64,000 nt of DNA from Anthopleura xanthogrammica (taxonomy: Eukaryota > Cnidaria > Anthozoa > Actiniaria > Actiniidae): NCBI GenBank assembly GCA_964019055.1, contig OZ025207.1:4653501-4717500 (forward strand). Direction: 5' to 3'. Positions 19,895-31,048 of this stretch are shown here, piece after piece; within the stretch, counting starts at the first letter, position 1, and every line of letters begins with the position of its first letter. A program made the position numbers and the translations under genes. The notes under the pieces were generated by a model. It did no database searches. It was not told the origin of the DNA and saw only the letters and a list, made by a program, of their open reading frames with translations.

Positions 19895-22800
19895 ATGTTA
19901 GTCGATTGCAACAAAATGTTAAGGTCTGTTTTGGTATTGTTTCTGATCGGAGCTGTTCTTCTGTTTGCTGAACTGGAAGCCACCAACGTTAATACAACAG
20001 TAGTCGATAATCATCTTCAGAAGGCGTTACGTTTTGTTCAAGCCGCCCAGAACCAAACTAAATGCGAAAAAGTAGTCTACTTGGATGTTCTTCTTGACCA
20101 CCAACGATGGAAGAGGGAAGCACTTCTCGTTCTCGAAGTTGCAAACCTAATGACTTCACTATGGAGGTCTCGAGGCCAGAACAATCGCTCTATAGTCGAA
20201 CAAGATGCATTCTTGTACCATAGTGTACGTTCTATAATCATGTTTTCCGCTCCATCATTTGGCTCTGTTATTTGCTTTGATAGAAACCAATACAAAGATT
20301 ATTATCTGTTTTGCCCGTACGCCTTTAAGCCACCCAACAGAAACAACACTATTAAGGTATTTGATATAGCATCTCAAGATGGTGGCTATGATTATACCAA
20401 AGATGAGAATGCAATTTGGTGGAGCGACACTAAAGCTAAAGCACTCAAGATATCACCTGCGAATCAAACAGAGCTCTATTCTGTTCGAGTTAATGCCACG
20501 GCACACGAGAAGGAGAGGTCCCACACGGTTGCTATTGTGAGATATTCAGATGGCATATGGACGCGTCCGTACTTTGACTGTTTTGGCGGGAAAATTTGGA
20601 TGGTTACTTACTTGGCGCCATTCTTCAACGAGAAAAGCCAATTCTTGTAAGTAGTTTTCTCCCCTACGTTTTCATATTTTTTTAAAACTTTTCCTTTGAC
20701 TAAAAACTCAGGAAACCATGGAAAATTGCAGAAATTTGGTGAAAACAGAGTTTTTAATTTTCTGTCTTTACTTCATTAATAAGTACAAGAGAAGCCAATT
20801 CTTGTAAGTAGTTTTCTCCCCTACGTTTTCATTTTTTTTTTTAAACTTTTCCTTTGACTAAAAACTCAGGAAACCATGGAAAATTGCAGAAATTTGGTGA
20901 AAACAGAGTTTTTAATTTTCTGTCTTTACTTCATTAATAAGTATAAATTAAGTGTCCCTTGGCTGAAAAGAGTTTTTGTATGAAATAATATGTATTTAAT
21001 AGCCATGATATTGGCGTTGATATTAAGTAGTACTAGTCTGAGAAGGAAAGACTTAAGATAACGTAATGATGATATGGATTGAGATTTATTACTATTTAAA
21101 GGAAGAAACAAAAGGGAATGGGAATGATTGAAAGCAAAGAAAAATAAATGAAAGGAGAGAAGAGAAGGTTTCAAAGGTTTTTATTTTTCCACACACAAAA
21201 AATCAAAGAATTACAAAAATAGAAATAAGAATGAAGTGGAAAGGTGCAGGAGGTACAACCCAAGAGGGGTTAATTAAGAAAGATCCTGCACCAGAAGAGA
21301 AGAGATCAGAAGAGAAGAGAAGAGAAGAGATGAGAAGAGATGAGAAGAGAAGAGAAGAGAAGAGAAGAGAAGAGAAGAGAAGAGAAGAGCTCGAAGAGAA
21401 GAATTCGAAAAGGAGATGAAGAGAAAAAAATGAAGCTAAACTAAAGGGGAAGTTATATTGTACCACTCAATATATCATTCAAAAATGTACGTCGAGCAAT
21501 CATTAAGTGAAGTTTTGCCAGATATCTTTCACAAGCGCCAAATCGTTTCCGTAAGGTCAACTTAAACACTTCAAGTTCGAAATTCTCATTGACAAATTCC
21601 GCAAGTACGTATTTAATCCTAGAAATAGACAAACAAGAAAAGTACAATCTATAAAACTCGATCCTACTTTGTTATTTATACAGGCGAGAAGAGTGCCTTT
21701 GATATATTGGAAGAAAAATTCGAAAAATTGAGTGTCAACTCAAGTTAACATTTTGAGTTGAGTTTGAGATTAATATCGAGGAAAAATCACTTTCTGGTAC
21801 CGATAGACATAGATAGAATATTCAATCCATCATCTATCAAGCATTGAACAGATCAAATAGCATAATGTTTAAGGTGGTTGCCTACTCAAAAACCGCTGAA
21901 TTACCATGAAAACCTTCAAAATGTTCTTAAGGAATCATACACGTTTTGAATTTCAACAGGGCAAAACCCTAGAATTTTGCAAGGGATTCTGTGATTTTCC
22001 TTGAATCTTTCAAAGCAATATATAGATAAAAAGCAATCTTTGGTCAAAATTTGAGAAAAAACGGTTTCAGAACTGAAACGAGTTTATTGAGCGAACAAAA
22101 CGCTTAATTTTCAGCTACTTCCTTCTCAAAAATGTTCGATGTAGAAGTTTAAGAAAATTATCTCCACAGCTTTTTTTAGTTTTCAGGTTTGAATTATTTT
22201 CCAAGAAGCTTAGTTTCCGCGATTTTAATTTTCCGCGATGGTAATATTCAAATTTCAATATCTCGAAAACAAGCTCGGGACACCCTGTTTTACCTTTATT
22301 TAACTTTATTTAGAAAGATTTCTTATTAAATTTTTCTTAATTAGTCAGCCACCTTAATTAAGTGAATGCGCTAGCCACCTGGCGGCGCCGAGTTTAATAC
22401 ACGGTAAAAAAAAACACCTTTTTTATAAGATGACTAAATCTGTTTGTCTAAAAGTTGAGTAACGACTGAAAGAAATAATGAAAAGCAAACAGATAACTAA
22501 AATGATTCGATCATTTGTAAACATTAGTCGTGAGGTTTATTCAAGAAAATATTGAAAACAAATACAGGAAAAATTCAAAGAATTAAAAAATTGACTGAGC
22601 CAGCTGCTCACTGGTCGTTCACTAATTGCGCGAAAATAAGTGTTTTTTAAAATACAGAGAATAGTTTCGCTCGACAACAGCATAAGCTGAAAGCGTTTTG
22701 TGATAGACCTTGAAAATACAGTGAGAGCTGAGAACTTTTCATTTCAATTCGATCTGGCATCCAAAACTTAAGCCTCCTGCTCAAGTTTCTACTGTAGCTC

Positions 22801-25800
22801 TTGTCAAAAAGTAAATTCGATTTCATGTTTGTTTACGTTTGGTATATTTGTAGACTTGCCACAAGTCGTACTCACTATGTTGTTTGTGGATGAGAGCGCG
22901 CAGCGCGAGGCGAGCATTGAGTGGAGCGAAAGGCGAATACGACCCTTGTGCGGATGGCTGCTAAGAAAGTCTAGTATATTTGCAGAAGCAGGCACGAGCA
23001 TTTGTAAGTACATTTATAGGAGCATGCGCAGCTCAGTTGGCCGACATCAAAATTTTCGCGCACCCGCACTTTGATCCAGATTTCTTTCAAAATGGCACTC
23101 GACTTTATAGAGAATGTATGGGAATTTTTTTTGAATAATTTTTTTCATACAGAACGAAAGCTTATTGTATTTTCAGTGACCTCGTATTGGTATTAAAATA
23201 TTTGAGTGCAAAGATATCTTATTCGTATAATCGTGTTAAACTGGTTCCATTGACGAGAATAGCTTTTATACTTTTTTTTACCTGTGTAGCCTTTGTAAAA
23301 CACAGGATTATGTAAAAAGTTCAGTTCTTTTTTTCCTTTGGTGAAGGAATTCTTTTGAATGAACCAATTTCATTGACCTAATTTTAGAAACTTGGAATGA
23401 AGGTTGTTTGATTGATGTGGTTTTTAACCTAAAAACATACCTTTAAAGTGGTTCCTTCGGCCTCCGAATTTCATGATAAATGGCGAGTTCAACAAGTGAA
23501 ATCATCCGCCATTTTGAAGGGGGAAAAGGCCTTATTTTAAAGAGAATTTCACCGAAAACATCAAGAAAGCACTCCATTCTGTCGGCCATCTTGTAAACAT
23601 GTACCCAGGCCTCCACAGTCAAGATAAACACAGGTTTCCTATTAAATTTCCGTACTTTTACCCCCTGTAACAGTTAGATTTTGGGTTGCCTGTGGTGATA
23701 CGAAGTAATATAGTGGATTGTGTTGGATTTTGATAAAATTCTTAAAATTGTCTTAAAAAAGAGGTAAAATTAAATTGATTGAAACAGACAAACTTTTGAT
23801 TTAAAGTTCTGGCTTGTCGTTTATCTGGAGATTAAAGCGTATGTGGGTTTTTTAACGGGCTCGAAATGTCCCATGTCGATATTTCTGTTGCTACAGTTAA
23901 TGCGTGACCTTCAGATCTAGAGGTCCACGGTTCGACCTTCATGTAGAATCTCCACGTCTGTTTCACGGCGACTGCTCTCTAATCCATGTAGCTTCAACTT
24001 TAAATACTCTTGAAACAGAGCACTGATGGAGAGAGGGGGGAAATACGCACCGTCGGCTTCCATTGATAGCAGTTGAATCATTTCAGCTGAAGGAACTACT
24101 AACACTAAATACAGGTGCTTTACCTTGACGTTTTTGCTAAAAATCTTCCATTGATAGCAGTTGAATCATTTCAGCTGAAGGAACTACTAACACTAAATAC
24201 AGGTGCTTTACCTTGACGTTTTTGCTAAAAATCTTTCTTTAGGGGTGTTGTCAGCATTGATATTCAGTTGTTGGACATTGATATCAACCAGTGTGACGCA
24301 AGTCAGACAGACGAGGATCTGAAGACGCCGCGCACGGATCATGTAGCAGGGGGTGGCAATTCTGGAAGACTGGTGGAGTTCCTTGGGACACATCGTTGCA
24401 AGCGAACTACGACCAAGGTAGGACAGCTGGACTAGAGATCCTCAGAAATTGAAGGAGACTGGTTTTTTTGGCATGAAACCCTGAAACACCCTCTGGGCTG
24501 ATCTAAGTCAGGGTATGGCTAACTCACAGATAGAACCCTGAAACACCCTCTGGGCTGATCTAAGTCAGGGTATGGCTAACTCACAGATCTAACCCTGAAA
24601 CAACCTTTGGGCTGATCTAAGTCAGGGCATGGCTAACTCACAGATTAAACCCTGAAACAACCTCTGGGCTGATCTAAGTCAGGGCATGGCTGACTCACAG
24701 ATCAGTTAAACCCTGAAACAAACTCTTGGCTGATCTAAGTCAGGGCATGGCTAACTCACAGATCAAACCCTGAAACACCCTCTGGGCTGATCTAAGTCAG
24801 GGTATGGCTAACTCACAGATTAAACCCTGAAACAACCTTTGGGCTGATCTAAGTCAGGGCATGGCTAACTCACAGATTAAACCCTGAAACAACCTTTGGG
24901 CTGATCTAAGTCAGGGCATGGCTAACTCACAGATTAAACCCTGAAACAACCTCTGGGCTGATCTAAGTCAGGGCATGGCTAACTCACAGATTGAACCCTG
25001 AAACAACCTCTGGGCTGATCAGTCTAAGTCAGGGCATGGCTAACTCACAGAGTGAACCCTGAAACAACCTCTGGGCTGATCTAAGTCAGGGCATGGCTAA
25101 CTCACAGATTGAACCCTGAAACAACCTCTGGGCTGATCAGTCTAAGTCAGGGCATGGCTAACTCACAGATTGAACCCTGAAACAACCTCTGGGCTGATCA
25201 GTCTAAGTCAGGGCATGGCTAACTCACAGAGTGAACCCTGAAACAACCTCTGGGCTGATCTAAGTCAGGGCATGGCTAACTCACAGATTAAACCCTGAAA
25301 CAACCTTTGGGCTGATCTAAGTCAGGGCATGGCTAACTCACAGATTAAACCCTGAAACAACCTCTGGGCTGATCTACATCAGGGCATGGCTAACTCACAG
25401 ATTGAACCCTGAAACAAGCTCTGGGCTGATCGAAGTCAGGACACCAATAATGATTGCAAACCGTCAATAACGTGCCGGTCCGTGGCCGTAACGGTGTCAT
25501 AATTCTCATGTTGTGATTGTTATCCTCAACAGTGTGTACATATTCCACACCAAGGTTTCGTTCGTGGCAGCTACAGATGTGAGTGCAGAAAGGGTTACTA
25601 TTTCCCAGACGTCAAGTCCAAAGAAAGATCCTTCAAAGGCACAGACGTGGAAGCTGCATATGATGGCTTCTTAGAGGGAACTGATAACCAGTACAAGACA
25701 GGTTTTGAGTGCCTGAAGTGTAGCGAGGGATGTCAAGAGTGTGTTGATGCCAAACCGTGTACATATGCCGAGAATATTCCACTGAAAATGTTCTTAGCTG

Positions 25801-28800
25801 GGGTTAATGGTGTAGTGCTCTTGATGACTATGGGATTTGGTGTCATGGTGTGTTATTACAGAAAACACAAAGTAAGTGATAAAAAAGATTGGTAGTGGTA
25901 GTGGTAGTGGTAGTGGTAGTGGTAGTGGTAGTGGTAGTGGTAGTGGTAGTGGTAGTGGTAGTGGTAGTGGTAGTGGTAGTGGTAGTGGTAGTGGTAGTGG
26001 TAGTGGTAGTGGTAGTGGTAGTGGTAGTGGTAGTGGTAGTGGTAGTGGTAGTGGTAGTGGTAGTGGTAGTGGTAGTGGTAGTGGTAGTGGTAGTGGTAGT
26101 GGTAGTGGTAGTGGTAGTGGTAGTGGTAGTGGTAGTGGTAGTGGTAGTGGTAGTGGTAGTGGTAGTGGTAGTGGTAGTGGTAGTGGTAGTGGTAGTGGTA
26201 GTGGTAGTGGTAGTGGTAGTGGTAGTGGTAGTGGTAGTGGTAGTGGTAGTGGTAGTGGTAGTGGTAGTGGTAGTGGTAGTGGTAGTGGTAGTGGTAGTGG
26301 TAGTGGTAGTGGTAGTGGTAGTGGTAGTGGTAGTGGTAGTGGTAGTGGTAGTGTAATGATTTTGTTCTATCATTACAGGTGATAAAAGCGTCCAGTCCAA
26401 GGTTCCTAATCATTACCATTATAGGAGTCATCATGATGTACATTAAGGTAATGCATTCGACCACAGTCCTAGGGGTGGGGTTTAATATAAAATGAAAATG
26501 AAATTGAATTTAGCAGTGTTATCTCCACAAAATTGAGATTGAAATTCTTTTGTTTTGTCCTCCAAATTGAGCTGCTTTGGAATCTAGCGCTTCAAACTCA
26601 AGCTCCCCCCACATCTCTAAACCAATCAAATGAATCTCAAACAAACGATTGTATTTCTCATTTTCTTTATATCTAAATTTCACTCCGAGTAATTAATTTT
26701 TCTTTTTTTTTATCCTCCACGTACACATTTAGCCATTTGTCTATCTGTCGAATCCCACCAACATCCTGTGTATCGTGGAGCAGTGGTTACATCATTTGGG
26801 CTTTATAGTTGCCAACAGCTCCATCATCATCAAGACATGGAGGTAAAAAATAATAATGAAATTCTTCATTCAACTTATTCTTCTATTAGAAAACATGTGC
26901 AGGGATGCTCGCGCGTCTACCAACCAAAAAGAGCGGGAAATTTTGACTTCCGTCAAATGGTTCACGCGTCTACTGGAAGAACCGAAAAGAGCGGGAAAAG
27001 TGGATTACCTCAGGCTCTTGTCACCACATGATAAAATACTTGATCATGATTATATTTTTGATGCTATTTCTCCTTTTTTTTAACAACTTTTAGTTTAATT
27101 TAACTTTAATTTAGTACAACGTATGTCAACATTAACAGTGATAGATTCGTTTCTACTTTTGGCAAAGATTGCGTCATCCTTGCACCGTGTAAACCCTCTT
27201 GCAACTTGTGTCGCAACGCCGTTACGAGACAAGTTGCAGAGAAAATAAATATTGATCCGTGTAATCGCGCCTTTATTGTTTTTATTCTTTTTCATCAGAG
27301 TAGCAGTGATATTTCGCGTCCGTTCTGCCCAGCGGATGGCACTAACAGATGCAGTACTTTTGCGTCGTTTGTTGTTAATCTTAATGGCCTACGTCATCTA
27401 CATGCTTCTTTGGACCAACATCAATCCGCCTACAGTATCCCAGGGGAAGACTACTGATGGCTTGCTGTTTGACCGTTGTATTCTTAACCAATGGTTGGAA
27501 GTCATCGCTATAGTGGGCAAGTAGATTTACTGTAGATTTGCTGTAGATGAAATTCCAAATGCTGTGATTGGCTTAAAGGATATATTGCTTATCAAGCCAA
27601 ACTCGAACACGGCACTTGAAAAAAAAAGCTGAGTTTATCCGGCCGCTGATGACCAGCGCTAGACAGCAGTGGCGTAGCTCAATGGGGTCGAACTGAAAGC
27701 ATGTGAAGGCGCCTCTGGCAGTCGCTATACAGTCCATGTATGACCCAGGAGCACAGCTCTAACCAGTTTGAATTAGTTAGGATGGGTTTGAGGTCTAGAG
27801 AAGGGAGGAAAAATCGAAAGTCGGAAAAACCCTCGGAGTGATTTCCTTAAACTAACCTAAGTGCTCCAACTTGTAATGCCATCATGATCGTTATATCTCG
27901 TGCAGGTGACCTTGGTCTGCTATCATGGGGGATGTTAGTGTGTTATCGAGTCAGAAACGCACCCTCCGCTTACAACGAGAGCAAGTTCGTCAGCTGGGCC
28001 ATCTACAACTCTATGTTTGTCACGTGTTTTTTAACCGTGCTTAGGTAACAAAATAAAACCTTGATATAAAACCCATTGTACAGTACACTGTAAAAAACCA
28101 TGTCAAATTAATGCATTGGACGACCCAGGGCCTTTCTATACCTTGCTGATAGAGCGAATTTCGTATGACTGTGAAATAGTAGGGCAGACACTACCACTGT
28201 GCGGAAATGACGACATAGAGCAGACTTTCTTATGAGTGTGAAAAGTCGTGGCACACGGCACGGTAACGGCGCGGACACAGCACCGAATGTCGAATGCTTT
28301 CATACACGGCACGGCACTGACACGGTCACGGCAAAGTGCGGTCCGTGCCGTATGTTTTTCACAGTCATACGCATGGTGCATCTTGAAAATGGTCTATTGT
28401 TTGATAATGTGTACATTCCTTAAATTACCATGAGCTGTAGTCAAATTCTAAAGAATATATTACACACTATTCTCCATCGTTGTCATCAGGTTCACTATTC
28501 GCAACAACACGAACCCTGACTTCATGTTCGCCCTGGAGTTTGTATTCATTCACACCACAGCAACGACCACGATACTGCTGATCCTGGTGCATAAGGTAAG
28601 AAAAACATGAGTTCCATTCGGCTACAGAACTCGGCCTCTCCCGTGATCACCAGTCGATGACGAGAGAGAATTGGAATTTTTAAAATATGTTATGTAATTC
28701 CGGAGGAAAAAAGGGGAACCAAAAAAAGTCATATAATCTTTTTTACATGACTTTATCTTCAAGGAGTTTTTCACTGGATTTAAATATCCTGACATTTGTG

Positions 28801-29583
28801 GCAATCTTTTAACTAACAGTGACTATTTTTTATGCCGGCTTACATTCGGCATTAATAATGTAAGCAATCTGAAAATTCAATCAGTGCATTCCTGGTCTGA
28901 AAAGCTGCCTGGGCCGGAAATGTTTACATACGAACAAGAGCTTTTACTCCACAGTGACTTGGTTTTTCAGTATGTTAATTTTTTCCACATTGTCTACTCA
29001 TAGCAGCGTTATCTGATTGATACCAAGCAATAGACCTCTTTACCTTCGTATGCAAATTGCCCATTTCAGACCACATGTCATTCCCTTGAGAAATGTTCTT
29101 TTGTTAAAATATTTACACATGAAAAAATCAACTCCCAAGAGTGGCATCACGTGGTCTGAAATGGGCACAACAAACAACGAAGGTAAAGAGGTCTATTGAG
29201 AAATGAAGCATTGTGTTCAAAGTAGTTGAAGCGCGCGCAACCATGCTGTGGACTTAATTTTACCATGAGCATTAACCAATCAGAAACCAGTAGTTGTGCT
29301 AAAACTAACCATGCCCTTCCCCCCACAGTTTGTGCATATTCGCAAGACAAAGCAAGTAATGAATGAAATCACAAGTATCAATAATGCATCGGGGCAGAAT
29401 GTAAGAGAACGTGTTCACATGACTGAAGACCAGCAGCCAATCAACATCGAATGTGAAGAACTACGGGTAGGACCTATGTAAATCATGCGCAAATGTACAA
29501 ACACCCAGCTGATCTGCAATAGTGACGTAGAAATGACGTCACTGCAAAACTGAGGTGTCATATAAAGCTTTCTCTTTTGGCTA

Positions 29584-29618
<35 letters not shown>

Positions 29619-29619
29619 T

Positions 29620-29696
<77 letters not shown>

Positions 29697-30332
29697 TTAC
29701 TACTACTACTACTATTACTACTACTACTACTACTACTGCTACTACTACTACTACTACTGCTACTGCTACTACTACTACTACTACTGCTACTACTACTACT
29801 ACTACTACTACTATTACTACTACTACTACTACTACTACTATTACTACTACTACTACTATTACTATACTACTACTACTACTACTACTGCTACTACTACTAC
29901 TACTACTACTACTACTGCTACTACTACTACTACTACTACTACTGCTACTACTACTGCAACGTTCATAATTTACACGTGGCAGAAGGCTAGTATTATTTCT
30001 TAAATATATAGAGCTCTCCTTAATCCTACGTAAGAGTGCAAACAATGGATATTTAGGATCTAATTTAATCTTATTGAACATATTAAAACGAGCAATGAAT
30101 AACTTCTTTTCAGGGCGAAATAGAGCGTTTGTCCAACCAAGTAACCGAGTTACAGGCCAAACTACTTGCACAAAGGAACAAAGGAGTCCTTTCTACTGCA
30201 CAGAGAAGACAAAGCCGACTGAAATGCCTTGGTTTTGGGTCAGTAGGACAGAGAAACACTACAGCCACAACTAGCAACATTCAAAACGAGGAGGAACTTT
30301 CTGATGGACCCTCGGTTATTTTTGCTTCTTAG
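19895..30332 (+). CDS. GPR158/GPR179-like class C GPCR, copy 2 (complete, 754 aa)
   Basis: Exons: 19895-20646, 24243-24417, 25533-25871, 26379-26447, 26733-26842, 27299-27516, 27906-28044, 28490-28595, 29329-29466, 30114-30332; total 2265 nt, in frame. Residues 1-25 are a signal peptide (LRSVLVLFLIGAVLLFAEL). Residues 30 to about 290 form a Cache-like ectodomain with N-glycosylation sequons and the segment WTRPYFDC (222-229) before GVVSIDIQ. The Cys module follows (CECRKGYYF, CLKCSEGCQECVDAKPC), then seven membrane segments with KTWR and FRVRSA at the TM3-TM4 boundary and SWAIYNSMF in TM6. The tail is short: a coiled coil (GEIERLSNQVTELQAKL) and about 50 residues ending PSVIFAS. Human GPR158 has a far longer tail. 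By family knowledge the Cache domain of GPR158 binds amino acids such as glycine; whether this one does is inference. It uses one GC-AG intron (27517-27905). Confidence 0.9.
20632..20943. repeat. 158-bp tandem duplication containing the exon 1 donor site
   Basis: The sequence from GCCAATTCTTGTAAGTAG (20637) through TTCATTAATAAGTA (20785) is repeated almost exactly from 20794 to 20943. The duplicated block includes the last coding bases of receptor 2 exon 1 and its GTAAGT donor, so a second copy of the donor sits at about 20804. Confidence 0.9.
21291..21410. repeat. (AGAAG)n purine array
   Basis: About 120 bp of GAAGA pentamers with a few GATGA variants, in intron 1 of receptor 2. The K/R/E-rich frames here are artefacts of the pentamer. 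Confidence 0.85.
21420..24057. other. bulk of receptor 2 intron 1
   Basis: AT-rich intron sequence. No exon is supported. No large inverted repeat is obvious by eye in this part. Confidence 0.4.
24058..24233. repeat. 88-bp tandem duplication next to the exon 2 acceptor
   Basis: CCATTGATAGCAGTTGAATC through TTTTGCTAAAAATC occurs twice in direct succession (24058-24145 and 24146-24233). The second copy runs into CTTTCTTTAG, the acceptor of receptor 2 exon 2 at 24243. Confidence 0.85.
24476..25441. repeat. 57-bp minisatellite, about 17 copies
   Basis: The unit begins AAACCCTGAAACAACCTCTG, continues GGCTGATCTAAGTCAGGGCA and ends TGGCTAACTCACAGATT. Some units carry a 4-bp insertion (GATCAGTCTAAG). 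It fills most of intron 2 of receptor 2. Single or partial units occur at 2877, 52922 and 57709. There are no unique spacers, so this is a satellite and not a CRISPR-like array. Confidence 0.95.
25891..26353. repeat. (GGTAGT)77 perfect hexanucleotide array
   Basis: 463 bp of uninterrupted GGTAGT, starting 19 bp after the donor (25872) and ending 25 bp before the acceptor AG (26377-26378) of intron 3 of receptor 2. It makes up about 91% of that intron. The poly-V, poly-GS and poly-T/HY frames on both strands are artefacts. The matching intron of receptor 1 (8061-8594) has no such repeat. Confidence 0.97.
26525..26585. mobile_element. MITE-A partial copy
   Basis: GAAATTCTTTTGTTTTGTCC followed by TCCAAATTGAGCTGCTTTGG corresponds to one arm of the MITE-A hairpin. 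The other arm is missing. It lies in intron 4 of receptor 2. Confidence 0.6.
27105..27290. mobile_element. dispersed repeat with GCAACTTGTG motif
   Basis: CACCGTGTAAACCCTCTTGC and AACTTGTGTCGCAACGCCGT recur inverted at about 44590-44870 (GTTGCAAGAGGGTTTACACG) and, more diverged, at 46610-46830. It ends about 10 bp from the acceptor of receptor 2 exon 6. Confidence 0.5.
27517..27905 (+). other. GC-AG intron of receptor 2
   Basis: The exon ends ...ATAGTGG and the intron begins GCAAGTAG; the acceptor is GTGCAG before GTGACC at 27906. Only this junction keeps the frame (G-D-L-G across the boundary), because the nearby GT at 27513 puts the next exon out of frame. The paralogous junction in receptor 1 (9642/9643) uses a normal GTAATG. 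The intron also holds repeat G copy 2 (27695-27765) and a SINE-like scrap (about 27785-27850). Confidence 0.85.
28136..28380. repeat. GGCACGGCAC-type palindromic repeat
   Basis: A region rich in CACGGCACGG motifs, flanked by short inverted matches (CGTATGACTGTGAAATAG and TTTTTCACAGTCATACG). Similar GTGAAAAGCTCGG motifs occur near 39768. Probably a degraded inverted-repeat element in intron 7 of receptor 2. Confidence 0.45.
29065..29166. mobile_element. MITE-D copy
   Basis: CCCATTTCAGACCACATGTC at the left is answered by CACGTGGTCTGAAATGGGCA at the right. Flanking TAGACCTCTTTACCTTCG and CGAAGGTAAAGAGGTCTA (about 29029-29198) extend the inverted repeat, suggesting the full element is about 170 bp. 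Confidence 0.65.
29584..29955. repeat. (ACT)n trinucleotide array
   Basis: About 370 bp of ACT units with scattered ATT and GCT variants in the last intron of receptor 2. Poly-T, poly-L/Y, poly-S and poly-V frames here are artefacts. Confidence 0.95.
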
Positions 30333-30779
30333 TCAACAAAAGAAACATGGGAAAACATGAAGACATCATTTGCATGTGAATCGACTAAAACACAGAAGTT
30401 TATTCTCAGGTGAATGACACGTGATCTGAAACTGAAAGGAAGTAGAAACTACCTATAAATATAACATCCATATTAGAATATTTAAGATATAAAAATCCTA
30501 AAGCTACTATAGGATATCTTCTGGTGAAAGCATGCAGTTAATAAGTAAGTTCAAAATTCGCAAAACTTGTGAAAATTTTTTTTGAAAGAAGCACGAGCCA
30601 AAAGGCAATGTTGAGACCACAGGTATCCCAAGCTTTGTGTCTGACTTGGTGTATAAAAACAGAGCTTGGGCTTCCTGTGGTTCTGTATTTTCCTTCTTCT
30701 CTCTCCCTCCTACTCCTGCTCTTTTTACTCGTACTATTGCTTTTTTTAATTTTTTGATCAATAATCATTTATTTATGGA

Positions 30780-30785
30780 AATAAA
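30780..30785 (+). terminator. candidate poly-A signal of receptor 2
   Basis: AATAAA about 450 bases after the stop codon and about 270 bases before the next gene's start codon. This is the closest canonical hexamer that I can point to in the 717-bp gap. Confidence 0.45.
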
Positions 30786-31048
30786 AACAAACTGATAAGG
30801 AATTATTATTATAAAATAAAACTCTGATAATAAAAGGACTTTTGAAAGTGTTTTTTTATGACAAGGTTTCTTCTATGTGTGTTTTTTTCTGTCTAAATAA
30901 TAAAACGAGAAGAACAGAGTTAAGGTAACGCAAAAAAATTAAAAGAAAAATTGGGGAAAAATACGGATTTTTTTGTTGGGAGCCCTGTGTTGTGTTTACT
31001 CCCTCCCGGTCATATCACAACACAGGACCCCCGTAACGTATTTTATCC

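Noticed and set aside
24476..25441. CRISPR-like regularly spaced repeat
   Set aside because: The 57-bp units abut each other with no unique spacers, and the locus is inside an intron of an animal gene.
25856..26464. Poly-GS, poly-V, poly-T and HY-repeat frames
   Set aside because: All are frames of the GGTAGT hexamer in an intron bounded by good splice sites.
27513..27518. A GT donor at 27513 instead of the GC donor at 27517
   Set aside because: It would enter the next exon out of frame and reach a stop (TAG) within about ten codons; the GC donor keeps the frame and matches receptor 1's phase.
29555..30171. Poly-T, poly-L and poly-S/V frames around 29584-29955
   Set aside because: Artefacts of the ACT array in the last intron of receptor 2.
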